Shown: positions 44,978-54,960 of the stretch, piece after piece
How the letters are laid out: every line of letters starts with the position of its first letter
Position numbering within the stretch: the first letter of the stretch is position 1
Origin: Tessaracoccus sp. OS52
Lineage (GTDB): Bacteria; Actinomycetota; Actinomycetes; Propionibacteriales; Propionibacteriaceae
Length of the DNA stretch: 64,000 nt
Assembly: GCF_020687685.1 (NCBI RefSeq)
Contig: NZ_JAJEWM010000003.1
Coordinates: forward strand, 1 to 64,000
Direction: 5' to 3'
Position numbers and translations under genes: made by a program
Notes under the pieces: model-generated
The model's database searches: none
What the model was told of the DNA's origin: nothing
What the model saw: the letters and a program-made list of their open reading frames with translations, nothing else

Positions 44978-45892
44978 ATGGCTGACTGGCCAGTTTGGGT
45001 CTGGGTTCTGATCGTTGTCATCGCCCTGATCATCGTCATCGCAATCATTCTCGGACTCCGCAAGAAGGACCACGTCGACCCCGACGGCCCCTTCGCTGAA
45101 GAACACCACAGCCACTCCCCCGGCGAACCCCGCCGCGGCGTCGAACCCGACCCTTCGCAGGACGAGCTCTCCACCGACCCCGAATCCGCGCCCGTGGGGC
45201 GCCGCGTCGACGCAAGCTCATTGGATGATGACGAGGAGACCATGCACGGTCCCCTGGTCGTCCCCGACGACTCAGTCGCCAATGATGAGGACACCGCCGC
45301 TTCGGCTGCTGGCCGCTACAGCGAGGGCTATGCTCCGGCCGCGCCCGCCGACGAACCGGCCGCGGACTTCGCGGCCGGGGACGGCCAGCAGGAGCCGGAC
45401 CGCGAGTCGGAGTTTAACCAGAACCGTCAGCAGGCATTCGACGAGTCCGATCGGGAGCCGTCGTTGACCACGGACCACCCGGAAGAGCTGGACCGGGAGA
45501 GCAGGTTGACCACGGATCTCCAGGAAGAGCTGGACGAACTCGACCTGGAGCCGGAACTCAGCGAAGACCCCACCGCATGGGGGGAGCCTGACGTCGTCGC
45601 GGCCTCCGAGCCCCTTCCCGCGAACGAGGCCTCGCCCGAGCCCGCCTCTCCCGCCTGGAGCCAGGACGCCGTCGAGGATGAGGACGCCGAGGACGAGGAC
45701 GTCGTAGAGGACAGCCTGCCGCTCGACGAGCCGGCTCGTACCGTCCGGCCGCAGGGTTCCCCTGAGCCTCCGCCGTACGCGGATCGCGAGGATTACGGCA
45801 GCCCGGTGGCGGACTCCCGGGCCGACGACGACATCCCGCGCGACGCGCAGGGTCGGCGCCTGGATCCCTACGGCAACCCGATCGACGGCTGA
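44978..45892 (+). CDS. Single-span membrane protein with long acidic disordered tail
   Basis: 304 residues with SD AAGGAGGG. One N-terminal helix (VWVWVLIVVIALIIVIAIILGLRKKD) is followed by ~270 hydrophilic, Asp/Glu/Pro-rich residues without domains. Related repeats are visible (EPSLTTDHPEELDRES and SRLTTDLQEELDELD). The C-terminus RRLDPYGNPIDG is orderly and may be a short motif. No family recognised. It probably anchors or scaffolds at the inner face of the membrane. The next gene is 27 bp downstream. Confidence 0.75.
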   Translation: MADWPVWVWVLIVVIALIIVIAIILGLRKKDHVDPDGPFAEEHHSHSPGEPRRGVEPDPSQDELSTDPESAPVGRRVDASSLDDDEETMHGPLVVPDDSVANDEDTAASAAGRYSEGYAPAAPADEPAADFAAGDGQQEPDRESEFNQNRQQAFDESDREPSLTTDHPEELDRESRLTTDLQEELDELDLEPELSEDPTAWGEPDVVAASEPLPANEASPEPASPAWSQDAVEDEDAEDEDVVEDSLPLDEPARTVRPQGSPEPPPYADREDYGSPVADSRADDDIPRDAQGRRLDPYGNPIDG

Positions 45893-45919
45893 CCCAGGCT
45901 CGAACCCGCAAGGAGCGCG

Positions 45920-47017
45920 ATGAGCAACAACCCCACTCCCCCCGGCCCCGGTCCGGACGGACCTGGTCAGCCTCAAGGTCAGCCGACGCCGCCGACGCAG
46001 ATGCATCCGGCTCAGCCCGGTCACCCACCGGGCCAGGGCCAACCCGCGCAGGGGTACCCCTCGGCAGGTCAGCCGGGCGGCTACGCGTCCGCAGGACAGC
46101 CGGGCGGCTACGCTTCTGCCGGACAGCCGGGGAGCTACCCTTCGGCCGGATCCCAGGGCCATGCGCCAGGCCCGGGGCCGGGCGCATACGGGCAAGCAGG
46201 TCGCCCACCGGGCCCGGCGGGGTACGGCCAGCCGGGCTACCCGCAGCAGGGCCAGCCCGGTTACGCACCCCCGGGATACGCTCAGCCCGGCTACGGGCAA
46301 GCCGGGTATGGATCGGGACAGCCTCCCTACGCCGGCCCGCAGGGGTACGCCTCGGCCCAACAGGGTTACGGAGCCCAGGGCCCCTACGGCCAGCCGGGTT
46401 ACCAGCCGGAACCGGAGCGCGGCAGGAGCAATCTCCCTCTGATCATCGTCGCGGTGGTGCTCCTTGCGGCCATCGGCGCGGTGGCGTGGTACCTGTTCGA
46501 CCGCGGGGACGACACCGTCGCGGAACCGACGACCAGCGCCACGGTTGCGACCACCTCCCCGAGCGACGAGGCCACCGTCGACCCGACGGAGCCGACCAAC
46601 GAGCCGACCGACCAGGCCACCGAGCCAACTGATCAGCCGACGGACGAACCGGCGCAACCCACCGAGCCGACCGACCAGCCCACGGACCAGCCGACCGACG
46701 CCCCTCCCGCCTCGAACCTGCCGATCATGCCGTCACAGGTCGGCGAGTACACCCCGGTGAGTGAACCGGAGAGCGAGTTCGCCATGTACAGCAGCCCGGA
46801 CGGCGTCGTGATCTTCACGATGTTCATCCCGGACGTGCAGAGGGACATGACGATGACGGGCATGGAGACGACCACCGTCGGGCAGTGGCTCTGCACCGCC
46901 AAGGAAGGTGAAGAGGCCTGCGCCGCAGAGGTCTATGACGGCACGCTCCTCCTAGGCGGCGGGACCGTGGAGGAGATGGTCGCCTTCGGGGACGAGTTCC
47001 TGACCCTCTGGGTGTAG
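45920..47017 (+). CDS. Pro/Gly-rich membrane protein with extracytoplasmic domain
   Basis: 365 residues with SD AAGGAG. An N-terminal ~170-residue cytoplasmic low-complexity region carries tandem GQPGGYASA and GQPGYAPPGYAQ-type repeats. One helix follows (LPLIIVAVVLLAAIGAVAWYLF), then a Thr/Pro/Glu/Asp-rich linker of (EPTDQPTD)n type, then a ~85-residue C-terminal domain with two Cys (QWLCTAKEGEEACAAEVYDG). Typical of actinobacterial envelope proteins. Function unknown. A terminator hairpin follows. Confidence 0.8.
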   Translation: MSNNPTPPGPGPDGPGQPQGQPTPPTQMHPAQPGHPPGQGQPAQGYPSAGQPGGYASAGQPGGYASAGQPGSYPSAGSQGHAPGPGPGAYGQAGRPPGPAGYGQPGYPQQGQPGYAPPGYAQPGYGQAGYGSGQPPYAGPQGYASAQQGYGAQGPYGQPGYQPEPERGRSNLPLIIVAVVLLAAIGAVAWYLFDRGDDTVAEPTTSATVATTSPSDEATVDPTEPTNEPTDQATEPTDQPTDEPAQPTEPTDQPTDQPTDAPPASNLPIMPSQVGEYTPVSEPESEFAMYSSPDGVVIFTMFIPDVQRDMTMTGMETTTVGQWLCTAKEGEEACAAEVYDGTLLLGGGTVEEMVAFGDEFLTLWV

Positions 47018-47031
47018 GGGGACTTCTGGTT

Positions 47032-47063
47032 GGGGCGGTGGGCGAACAATGGCCCACCGCCCC
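47032..47063 (+). terminator. Terminator after the Pro/Gly-rich protein gene
   Basis: GGGGCGGTGGGC pairs perfectly with GCCCACCGCCCC around an 8-nt loop, 14 bp after the stop, with TTCCC following. Confidence 0.7.
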
Positions 47064-47129
47064 TTCCCATGCCCGCGAAAGAAAGGTAACGAATCAATAA
47101 CGTTGAAGACACCCCCTTTCCAAAACCTG

Positions 47130-47146
47130 AATCATGTTTCATGATT
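47130..47146. promoter_or_regulatory. Palindromic operator before the ketone-body cluster
   Basis: AATCATGTTTCATGATT is a perfect 7+7 inverted repeat with a 3-bp centre, 34 bp before the CoA-transferase start. The TetR-family regulator encoded at 56468 in the same cluster is the obvious candidate ligand. Confidence 0.65.
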
Positions 47147-47179
47147 GGGCTACGGACATCGCCGACGAAGGAGTGGAGC

Positions 47180-47893
47180 GTGTCGAAACTAAAGGAGAGC
47201 GCAACGGAGGCGCTCACCGACCTCCTGCGCGACGGGATGGTGATCGCCGCCGGGGGCTTCGGCCTGTGTGGCATCCCGCGCGACCTCATCGAGGTGGTCC
47301 GCGACTCAGGCGTCACCGGCCTGACGATCGTGTCGAACAACCTGGCCATCGACGGCAAGGGCCTGGGCCTGCTGCTGGAGAACCACCAGATCTCCAAGGT
47401 CCTAGCCTCCTACGTCGGGGAGAACGCGCTGTTCGCCAAGCAGTTCATCGACGGCGAACTCGACGTCGAGTTCGTACCCCAGGGCACCCTGGCCGAGCGC
47501 ATGCGCGCCGGCGGTGCGGGGATCCCCGCCTTCTACACGCCCACCGGCGTGGGCACCGTCGTCGCAGACGGCAAGCCGACGGCCGAGTTCGACGGCCGCA
47601 CGCACGTGCTCGAACGTGCCATCGTCGCGGACCTGGCCCTGGTGCACGCCCACACCGCCGACACGCTCGGCAACCTCACCTACCGGCGCACGGCGCGCAA
47701 CTTCAACCCCGTCGTGGCCACCTGCGGGAAGGTGACCGTGGTGGAGGCGGAGCACATCGTCGAGGCTGGCTCGCTGGACCCCGACGTCATCGTGACGCCG
47801 AGCGTCTACGTCGACCGGCTCGTGCGGTACTCCGGCGCCCCGAAGGACATCGAGCAGCGCACGGTCCGCCAGCGGGTGGAGGTCATGGCATGA
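47180..47893 (+). CDS. scoA: 3-oxoacid (acetoacetate) CoA-transferase, subunit A
   Basis: 237 residues from GTG 47180 (SD AAGGAGTGG); the ATG at 47141 lies in the operator. CoA-transferase family I motifs are [25 protein letters not shown] and [28 protein letters not shown]. With subunit B it transfers CoA from succinyl-CoA (or another donor) to acetoacetate. First gene of the cluster, overlapping subunit B by 4 bp. A 3-oxoadipate enzyme is possible, but the thiolase and 3-hydroxybutyrate dehydrogenase nearby favour acetoacetate. Confidence 0.9.
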   Translation: MSKLKESATEALTDLLRDGMVIAAGGFGLCGIPRDLIEVVRDSGVTGLTIVSNNLAIDGKGLGLLLENHQISKVLASYVGENALFAKQFIDGELDVEFVPQGTLAERMRAGGAGIPAFYTPTGVGTVVADGKPTAEFDGRTHVLERAIVADLALVHAHTADTLGNLTYRRTARNFNPVVATCGKVTVVEAEHIVEAGSLDPDVIVTPSVYVDRLVRYSGAPKDIEQRTVRQRVEVMA

Positions 47894-48540
47894 CCTGGAC
47901 CCGCGACGAGATGGCCGCCATCGCGGCCTCGGAACTGAACGACGGCGACTACGTGAACCTCGGGATCGGCATCCCGACGCTGGTGGCCAACAACCTGCCC
48001 GACGGCGTCGACGTCATCCTCCAGAGCGAGAACGGGGTGCTGGGCATGGGCCCGTTCCCCTACGAGGGCGACGAGGACCCGGACCTCATCAACGCCGGGA
48101 AGCAGACGATCACGCTCACCCGCGGAGCGGCCATCTTCGACTCCGCGACGAGCTTCGGGATGATCCGGGGCGGCAAGGTGAAGATCGCCGTGCTGGGCGC
48201 CATGGAGGTCTCCGGCTCCGGGGACCTGGCCAACTGGCAGATCCCCGGAAAGATGGTCAAGGGCATGGGCGGTGCGATGGACCTGGTTGCCGGCACCCCG
48301 CGCGTGATCGTCATCACCGAGCACGTCTCGCGCAACGGCACCCCCAAGATCGTCAACGAGTGCTCGCTCCCACTCACGGGCGTGGGCGTGGTGGACCGCA
48401 TCATCACCGACCGCTGCGTCCTCGACGTCACCGGCAACGGCCTGGTCCTGCGGCGCGTCGCGCCCGGCGTCACCGTCGAGGAACTGCGCGAGATCACCGA
48501 ACCGGAGTTCACCGTGGAACTGGAGGAATCCTATGTCTGA
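47890..48540 (+). CDS. scoB: 3-oxoacid (acetoacetate) CoA-transferase, subunit B
   Basis: 216 residues from ATG 47890. The catalytic Glu lies in [49 protein letters not shown] and [22 protein letters not shown] are typical of SCOT/AtoA-type B subunits. Its 3' end overlaps the thiolase gene by 8 bp. Confidence 0.92.
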   Translation: MTWTRDEMAAIAASELNDGDYVNLGIGIPTLVANNLPDGVDVILQSENGVLGMGPFPYEGDEDPDLINAGKQTITLTRGAAIFDSATSFGMIRGGKVKIAVLGAMEVSGSGDLANWQIPGKMVKGMGGAMDLVAGTPRVIVITEHVSRNGTPKIVNECSLPLTGVGVVDRIITDRCVLDVTGNGLVLRRVAPGVTVEELREITEPEFTVELEESYV

Positions 48541-49711
48541 GGTCGAGGTGGTGGTCCTGGCCGGTGCCCGGACGCCGCAGGGGCGCCTGCTGGGCCAGCT
48601 GACAGGGTTCAGCGCCGTCGACCTCGGGGCACACGCCATCCGGCACGCCCTGGAGCGGGCCTGCGTCGACGCCGCGGAGGTGGACCAAGTCCTGATGGGC
48701 CAGGTCATCCAGGCCGGCAGCGGCCAGAACCCCGCGAAGCAGGCGGCCGTCGCGGCGGGACTACCGATGTCGGTGCCCGCCGCCACCACCAACAAGGTCT
48801 GCCTGTCCGGGCTGGACACCGTCGTGCAGGCCGCCCGCCTGCTGCGGCTGGGTGCCGCGCGGGTCGTCGTCGCAGGCGGTCAGGAGTCGATGACCTCGGC
48901 GCCGCACCTGACCCGGGTGAGGGCCGGAGTGAAGTACGGTCCCGCGCAGTTCGAGGACTCCCTGGCCGTCGACGGCCTCGACGACGCCGAGCACCACATC
49001 TCGATGGGGCAGCTCACCGAGCAGGGCAACACCGACCGGAGCATGGCGCGCGAGGCGCAGGACGCCGTCGCCGTGGACAGCCACCTGCGGGCCGCGGCCG
49101 CGCAGGAGGCCGGACGCCTGGCCGAGGAGATCGCGCCCCTGGAGGTGACCGATCGTCGCGGCACCCGCGTCATCGAGCACGACGAGGGCATCCGGCCCGA
49201 CTCCAGCCTGGAGGGCTTGGGCAAGCTGCGTCCAGCGTTCGCCAAGGACGGCACCATCACCGCCGGCAACTCCTCCCCCATCTCCGACGGCGCCGCCGCG
49301 CTGGTCCTGACCACCCGTCAGTACGCGGAGGAACGGGGCTGGGACTGGCTGTGCGTCGTCGGCGCCGACGGCCAGGTCGCCGGACCCGACACCCAGCTGC
49401 ACGAGCAGCCCGCAGGCGCCATCGCAGCTGCGCTGGAGTCGTCGGGCACCTCGCTGAAGGAGCTGGACTTCCTGGAGGTCAACGAGGCCTTCGCAGCCGT
49501 CGCCATCTCCACCAGCAAGGCCCTGGGCTACCCGTTGGAGAAGACCAACCCCAATGGCGGAGCGATCGCGCTCGGTCACCCCGTCGGCGCCTCCGGGGCG
49601 CGGCTCGTCCTCACCGCGGCCCTGGAACTGCAGCGCCGCGGCGGCGGCAGGGCCGCCGTCGCCCTCTGCGGAGGCGGCGGACAGGGCGAGGCGGTGCTCC
49701 TGCGCCGTTGA
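48533..49711 (+). CDS. Acetyl-CoA C-acetyltransferase (thiolase)
   Basis: 392 residues. The nucleophilic Cys is in [10 protein letters not shown] (about residue 88). Also present are [20 protein letters not shown], the His motif [11 protein letters not shown], and the second Cys in [12 protein letters not shown]. It cleaves acetoacetyl-CoA to two acetyl-CoA, the step after the CoA-transferase in ketone-body use. Confidence 0.94.
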   Translation: MSEVEVVVLAGARTPQGRLLGQLTGFSAVDLGAHAIRHALERACVDAAEVDQVLMGQVIQAGSGQNPAKQAAVAAGLPMSVPAATTNKVCLSGLDTVVQAARLLRLGAARVVVAGGQESMTSAPHLTRVRAGVKYGPAQFEDSLAVDGLDDAEHHISMGQLTEQGNTDRSMAREAQDAVAVDSHLRAAAAQEAGRLAEEIAPLEVTDRRGTRVIEHDEGIRPDSSLEGLGKLRPAFAKDGTITAGNSSPISDGAAALVLTTRQYAEERGWDWLCVVGADGQVAGPDTQLHEQPAGAIAAALESSGTSLKELDFLEVNEAFAAVAISTSKALGYPLEKTNPNGGAIALGHPVGASGARLVLTAALELQRRGGGRAAVALCGGGGQGEAVLLRR

Positions 49712-49823
49712 CCCACCCACCCGTTTCGACCACCCCCATCCGTTGCCCTGAGCCCGTCGAGGGGCACCGACCACAACCCGACAACCGACCCGGAACCACA
49801 TACCGCTCAACGAAAGGCACATC

Positions 49824-51092
49824 ATGCGGACAATGAAGTCTCTGCTGGCCACCGGCGCCGCCGCGCTCCTCCTGGGAGTCGTCGCCTGTGCACCCGGCAC
49901 CCCGGCCGAGCCGGACACCGCCCCGGAGACCACCGCCGACGGCGCGTCGACCGCCGAGGAAACCACCTCGGAGGAGACCAGCTCCGAGGAGGCCACCTCG
50001 GAGGCGCCCGCGGGCGAGCCCGTACCCGTCGGCATCATCTACTCCCGCACCGGTCCGCTCGCCGCCTACGGCGAGAAGTTCCTCGAGGGCTTCGAGGCGG
50101 GACTCGACTACGCCACCGACGGCACCGGTGAGGTCAATGGGCAGAAGCTCGACATCACCTACGTCGACGACACCGGGAACCCTGAGAAGGCCGTCTCGGC
50201 CGCCAAGGACCTCATCGGTCAGGGCACCCAGATCATCGCCGGCAGCACCGCCTCGGGCGTCGCGCTCGCCGTCGCTGAGCAGGCCGCCCAGAACAAGGTC
50301 CTGTTCATCTCCGGGCCGGCAGCCGCAGACGCCATCACCGGCATCAACGACTACACCTTCCGCGCCGGCAGGCAGTCCCTGCAGGACGTCGCCACCGCCG
50401 CGTCCTACATTGAGGACGGCGCCAAGGTGCTGGTCTTCGCTCAGGACAACGCGTTCGGCCAGGGCAACGTCGCGGCGGTCGAGATGGCCTTCGCCGCCAA
50501 GAACGCCGAGGTCAGCAGCGTTCTGGTCCCCGAGGACGCCACCGAGTTCACCCCGTTCGCCCGCCAGATCATCGATGCCAAGCCCGACCTGGTCTTCGTC
50601 GCCTGGGCCGGTGCCACCAGCGGCGCCATGTGGCAGGCGCTGACCCAGCAGGGCGTCTTCGACGCGACCAGCGTCGTCACCGGACTCGGCGACACCAGCA
50701 CCTACAACGCCTTCGGTGAGGCCTCCGCGGACATCAAGTTCCTGAACCACTACTTCGCCGGCGCAGCCGACAACGAGGTGAACGCCGCGATGCTCGACTT
50801 CCTGGAGGCAGACGGCAAGGCGGGAGACCTGTTCACCCCCGACGGCTTCGTCACGGCCCAGATGATCGTCCACGCCGTGGAGGAGGGCGACGGCAGCGTC
50901 GACTCGATGGTCTCCGCCCTTGAGGGCTGGGAGTTCGAGGGCCCGAAGGGCTCCTACCAGATCCGGGAGAGCGACCACGCGCTGATCCAGCCGATGTACC
51001 AGGTCAAGCTCGTCCAGGACGGCGCCAACTGGGTGCCCGAACTGGTGGCGGAGATCCCCGGTGAAGAGGTCGCGCCGCCCGAGGCCGGCTGA
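49824..51092 (+). CDS. Liv-type ABC transporter substrate-binding lipoprotein
   Basis: 422 residues. A lipoprotein signal peptide has its lipobox at GVVACAPG. A ~35-residue Thr/Glu/Ser-rich linker precedes a type-I periplasmic-binding fold (PVGIIYSRTGPLAAYGEKFLEGFEAGLDYA, AAKDLIGQGTQIIAGSTASGVALAVAEQAAQNKVLFISGPAAAD). Such proteins bind branched-chain amino acids, amides, urea or short organic acids. In this cluster a 3-hydroxy/3-oxo acid or its oligomer is plausible (inference). It is separated from the ATPase gene by a 300-bp repeat region. Confidence 0.9.
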   Translation: MRTMKSLLATGAAALLLGVVACAPGTPAEPDTAPETTADGASTAEETTSEETSSEEATSEAPAGEPVPVGIIYSRTGPLAAYGEKFLEGFEAGLDYATDGTGEVNGQKLDITYVDDTGNPEKAVSAAKDLIGQGTQIIAGSTASGVALAVAEQAAQNKVLFISGPAAADAITGINDYTFRAGRQSLQDVATAASYIEDGAKVLVFAQDNAFGQGNVAAVEMAFAAKNAEVSSVLVPEDATEFTPFARQIIDAKPDLVFVAWAGATSGAMWQALTQQGVFDATSVVTGLGDTSTYNAFGEASADIKFLNHYFAGAADNEVNAAMLDFLEADGKAGDLFTPDGFVTAQMIVHAVEEGDGSVDSMVSALEGWEFEGPKGSYQIRESDHALIQPMYQVKLVQDGANWVPELVAEIPGEEVAPPEAG

Positions 51093-51102
51093 CCACACCG
51101 CT

Positions 51103-51394
51103 GAGCGGGCAAATCCGCTGGTCGAGTAGCCCGCGAGGAACGAGCGGGCAGAACCGCTGGTCGAGTAGCCCGCGAGGAACGAGCGGGCGTGTCGAGACCA
51201 ACCGCCACGGCAAGAGGTCTCGACACGCACCTCGGTCGCTGACGCTCCCGAGCCGCTACTCGACCAGCGGAAGGCAAGCCGAAGCCCGCGAGGAACGAGC
51301 GGGCAGACCCGCTGGTCGAGTAGCCCGCGAGGAACGAGCGGGCAAAACCGCTGGTCGAGTAGCCCGCGAGGAACGAGCGGGCGTGTCGAGACCA
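51103..51394. repeat. REP-like palindromic repeat cluster within the Liv operon
   Basis: At least four direct copies of a ~48-bp unit built on CTGGTCGAGTAGCCCGCGAG then GAACGAGCGGGC, one inverted copy (CTACTCGACCAGCGG), and GTGTCGAGACC ends. They fill the gap between the binding-protein gene and the ATPase genes. The units can form strong hairpins. No gene lies in this stretch. Confidence 0.85.
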
Positions 51395-51423
51395 ACCGCA
51401 CCCACCACTACAGGAACAGGCAA

Positions 51424-52191
51424 ATGAGTGAGACAACTCCCCAGCAGGGGAACGCGCTGGAGGTCCGGAACCTCAGCTGGAGCGTCGGAGGCGCCAACAT
51501 CGTCATCGACGTCTCCTTCGAGGTCGCCCGCGGAGAGATGGTGGGCGTGATCGGGCCGAACGGCGCGGGCAAGACGTCGCTGTTCAACCTCATCTCCGGC
51601 ATCAATCCCGTGACCTCCGGCAGCATCTTCCTGGACGGCAAGGACATCACCCACACCTCCATCTCGCGCCGCGCGCGGCTGGGGCTGGGCCGCACCTTCC
51701 AGACCTCGAGCCTGTTCCCACGCCTGACGGTCCTCGAGAACGTCCGGCTCGCCACACAGCAACGGCTCGGCGGCAACCTCTCGGTCTTCCGGAGCCCGCG
51801 CCACGACGACGAAGCCACCACCGAGGCGCTCCAGCACCTCCAGACCGTGCGCCTGGACGCCATCGACGCCTACGCCGGGGACCTCTCCCACGGCGACAAG
51901 CGCAAGCTCGAGATCGCCGTCCTGCTCGCCATGGATCCGGCGGTGATCCTGCTCGACGAGCCGATGGCCGGGGTCAACTCCTCCGACGTGCCGGAACTGA
52001 TCGGCGTCATCTCGGACCTGAACGACACCGGGCGGACCATCCTCATCGTCGAGCACCACCTGGACGTGCTGCTCGGCATCGTGGACCGGGTGGCGGTAAT
52101 GCACTACGGCAAACTGCTCGCCATCGACTCCCCCGAGGTCATCATGCACAACGAGACCGTCCAGAGCGCCTACATCGGAGACGTCGCATGA
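51424..52191 (+). CDS. Liv-type ABC transporter ATP-binding protein (LivG type)
   Basis: 255 residues. Walker A GPNGAGKTS, Q-loop region, signature LSHGDKRKLEIA and Walker B VILLDEPMAGV, with the LivG-type insert LGLGRTFQTSSLFPRLTVLENV. No good SD is present upstream (AGGAACAGGCAA). It overlaps the next gene by 4 bp. Confidence 0.92.
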   Translation: MSETTPQQGNALEVRNLSWSVGGANIVIDVSFEVARGEMVGVIGPNGAGKTSLFNLISGINPVTSGSIFLDGKDITHTSISRRARLGLGRTFQTSSLFPRLTVLENVRLATQQRLGGNLSVFRSPRHDDEATTEALQHLQTVRLDAIDAYAGDLSHGDKRKLEIAVLLAMDPAVILLDEPMAGVNSSDVPELIGVISDLNDTGRTILIVEHHLDVLLGIVDRVAVMHYGKLLAIDSPEVIMHNETVQSAYIGDVA

Positions 52192-53042
52192 GTGCCCTGC
52201 TCACCGTCGAGCACCTGCGCGGCAGCATCGCCGGGCAGCAGGTGGTTGAGGACGTCTCCTTCGAGGTGCCGGCCAGCGGCGTCACCGCCGTCCTGGGACG
52301 CAACGGCGTCGGCAAGACCTCCAGCCTGAAATCCATCATGGGCCTGATCGACCGCACCGGAACCGTCGTTTTCGACGGCGAACCCATCGACAAGCTGCCC
52401 ACCCACCGGATTGTCCAGCGCGGCGTCGGCTACGTGCCGGAGGACCGCGAGGTCTTCGGCACCCTCACCGTGCGCGAGAACCTGGACCTCGCGGTCCGGC
52501 AGCCGAAGCCGCGGTTCGACTTCATCTTCGACCTCTTCCCCGAACTTTCCGAACGCGCGTCACAGCGCGCCGGCACCCTCTCGGGTGGGCAGCAGCAGAT
52601 GGTCTCGCTCGCCCGCGCCCTCATCAACGACAACCGGCTCCTCCTGGTGGACGAGCCCACGAAGGGCCTCGCCCCGCGCCTGGTCACGGAGGTGGCGAAG
52701 GTGCTCGCGGAGGCCGCCCGCACCGTCCCGATCCTCCTCGTGGAGCAGAACCTGCAGGTGATCAAGCAACTCGCCGAACACGTCGTGGTGATCGACGCCG
52801 GCCACACCGTCCACACCGGCCCCGCCGCCGAACTGCTCGACGACGCCGACCGGCTCCAGCGGCTCCTCGGGGTCCATGGTGCCAAGCCGGGAGAAGGGGT
52901 CCGGGGCCCCGCCCGGCACGCCGCCCGGGCCGACGCCGCGGCAGCCGCGCGCGCCGTCGAGCAGGATCCCGAACGGGGGCCCGCCAGCGCGAAGGCGCCC
53001 ATCACCCGACCGACTGACACGACGGAGGATTCCGCCCCGTGA
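52188..53042 (+). CDS. Liv-type ABC transporter ATP-binding protein (LivF type)
   Basis: 284 residues. Walker A GRNGVGKTS, GYVPEDREVFGTLTVREN, signature LSGGQQQMVSLARAL and Walker B LLLVDEPTKGL. About 45 residues at the C-terminus (PARHAARADAAAAARAVEQ and following) extend beyond the usual LivF end and look disordered. It overlaps the permease gene by 4 bp. Confidence 0.92.
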   Translation: MSALLTVEHLRGSIAGQQVVEDVSFEVPASGVTAVLGRNGVGKTSSLKSIMGLIDRTGTVVFDGEPIDKLPTHRIVQRGVGYVPEDREVFGTLTVRENLDLAVRQPKPRFDFIFDLFPELSERASQRAGTLSGGQQQMVSLARALINDNRLLLVDEPTKGLAPRLVTEVAKVLAEAARTVPILLVEQNLQVIKQLAEHVVVIDAGHTVHTGPAAELLDDADRLQRLLGVHGAKPGEGVRGPARHAARADAAAAARAVEQDPERGPASAKAPITRPTDTTEDSAP

Positions 53043-53914
53043 GCACCTTCATCCTTCTCCTTGTCACCGGCCTCGGCCTGGGCGCGCTCTACTTCCTGGT
53101 GGCCTCCGGGCTGTCGCTCATCTACGGCCTGATGGGCGTGCTCAACTTCGCCCACGGCTCGTTCCTGACCCTGTCCGCCTTCGCGGGCTGGGAGGTCGGC
53201 AGGCGCCTGGGCTTCGACACCTGGACCGGCCTGACCCTGGCCGTGCTCGCCGGCGCGGTCACCGGTGGCCTGTTCGCCGCTGCCACCGAGTTCTTCCTGG
53301 TGAGGCGCTTGTACAAGCGCCACATCGAACAGGTCCTGGTCACCGTCGGCCTCGCGCTGGCCTCCGTGGCCCTGTTCGAGGGCATCTGGGGCTCGGACCC
53401 GATCTTCCTGACCAACCGCGGCTGGCTCACCGCCACCACCAACGTCCTGGGCGCGCCCATCCCCAACGACCGTTTCCTGGTCATCGGCGTCGCCGTCGTG
53501 GTCCTGGTTGCGCTGGTGCTGTTCCTCAAGAAGACCCGCTACGGCCTGATCATCCGGGCCGGTGTGGAGAACCGGTCCATGGTGACCGCTCTCGGCATCG
53601 ACGTGCGGCGCGCCTTCACCCTGGTGTTCACGATCGGCGGCATGGTCGCCGGCATCGGCGGTGTCATGGCCAGTCAGTACTACGGCTACGTCTCGCCACT
53701 CCTCGGTGGGACGTTGCTGATCTTCGCGTTCATCGTCACCGTCATCGGCGGCCTCGGCTCGCTTTGGGGCGCGGCCGTGGCGTCGGTCCTCGTGGCGGTC
53801 CTGCAGCAGTTCATCAACTACCACTACGGGCTCGGAGACTTCGTCGTCGTACTGCTCCTGGCGGTAGTCCTGCTGGTCCGCCCGCAGGGCCTCTTCGGAA
53901 GGAAGGCAGTCTGA
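53039..53914 (+). CDS. Liv-type ABC transporter permease (LivH type)
   Basis: 291 residues with about eight helices. LivH motifs are GLGLGALYFLVASGLSLIYGLMGVLNFAHGS, RYGLIIRAGVENRSMVTALGIDVRRAFTLVF and VIGGLGSLWGA. GTG start overlapping livF-type gene. Confidence 0.92.
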   Translation: MSTFILLLVTGLGLGALYFLVASGLSLIYGLMGVLNFAHGSFLTLSAFAGWEVGRRLGFDTWTGLTLAVLAGAVTGGLFAAATEFFLVRRLYKRHIEQVLVTVGLALASVALFEGIWGSDPIFLTNRGWLTATTNVLGAPIPNDRFLVIGVAVVVLVALVLFLKKTRYGLIIRAGVENRSMVTALGIDVRRAFTLVFTIGGMVAGIGGVMASQYYGYVSPLLGGTLLIFAFIVTVIGGLGSLWGAAVASVLVAVLQQFINYHYGLGDFVVVLLLAVVLLVRPQGLFGRKAV

Positions 53915-54960
53915 TGTCCCGCCTCAAGTCGATGCGCACCGTCATCACCGTCGCGATCGCCGCCGTGATCGCGTTCCTGCTGCCCCTGTTCAACATCCCC
54001 GGGCTCGGCATCCTCCCCGGCCCGACGTGGACCCCCGGATCCCTGCAGATCATGGCCCTCGCGCTCCTCACGGCGGGGCTGGCGCTGAGCTACCACCTGC
54101 TGTTCGGAGTCGCGGGGTTGCTCAGCTTCGGCCACGCCCTGTACTTCGGCATGGGGGTCTACGGTCTGGCCATCCTGCTGGACCAGACCGACCTGGGTCT
54201 CATCCCGGCCGCGCTGATCGTCCTCGCCGGCGGCGTCGTCCTCACCCACATCCTCGGGGCGATCAGCCTGCGGGTGGGCGGAATCGCCTTCGCCATGGTC
54301 ACGCTGGCGTTCGCGCACGCGGCCAACGTGCTGGTGCGCCGCAACCCCGGCCGCCTGACCGGTGGCGACGAGGGGCTGTCGCTCAACACCACGAATATCC
54401 CCGAGGGCCTCGTCGGGGTCCTGAACACCCGCAACCTGTACTGGCTCGCGCTGGTGGTGATGATCTTCGTCTACGCGGTGGTCGCATGGATCGAGCACTC
54501 CCGTGCCGGCCACGTCGTCGCCGCCACCCGGGAGAACGAGACGCGCGTGAAGGTGCTGGGGGGCAACCCGTTCATCGTGAAGTTCTTCACCTTCGTGGCC
54601 GCCGGTGTGTTGGCCATCATTGTGGGCATGGCCTACTTGTTGCTGCAGTCGACCGCCAGCCACACCACGACGTCGGCGGACTTCACCCTGACCCTCCTGG
54701 TCATGGTGGTGCTCGGCGGCGTCGGGAGCAGATGGGGAGCCATCGTCGGCGCGGTCATCTACACGCTGCTGAACCAGCGGCTCGCCGCGCTGGCCGGTTC
54801 GCAGTTCATCAGCGACCTGCCCGTGGTGCTGCGCATCCCCCTGAGCGAGCCGATGTTCATCCTGGGCACCCTGTTCATCCTCGTGGTGATCCTGATGCCG
54901 GGTGGCATCAGCGGCGCCGTCGCGGACCTGCGCCGCAGGACCAGGAGGGTCGAGGCGTGA
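53914..54960 (+). CDS. Liv-type ABC transporter permease (LivM type)
   Basis: 348 residues from ATG 53914, overlapping the previous stop (TGATG) with GGAAGGAAGG upstream. LivM motifs are LSYHLLFGVAGLLSFGHALYFGMGVY, ENETRVKVLGGNPFIVKFFTFV and VMVVLGGVGSRWGAIVGA. It completes a full importer with the two ATPases, LivH-type permease and binding protein. Confidence 0.92.
   Translation: MSRLKSMRTVITVAIAAVIAFLLPLFNIPGLGILPGPTWTPGSLQIMALALLTAGLALSYHLLFGVAGLLSFGHALYFGMGVYGLAILLDQTDLGLIPAALIVLAGGVVLTHILGAISLRVGGIAFAMVTLAFAHAANVLVRRNPGRLTGGDEGLSLNTTNIPEGLVGVLNTRNLYWLALVVMIFVYAVVAWIEHSRAGHVVAATRENETRVKVLGGNPFIVKFFTFVAAGVLAIIVGMAYLLLQSTASHTTTSADFTLTLLVMVVLGGVGSRWGAIVGAVIYTLLNQRLAALAGSQFISDLPVVLRIPLSEPMFILGTLFILVVILMPGGISGAVADLRRRTRRVEA

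Noticed and set aside
51103-51394. Possible CRISPR array
   Set aside because: The repeats contain palindromes and appear inverted as well as direct, spacers are neither unique nor uniform in length, and no cas genes are present. They are REP-like elements.
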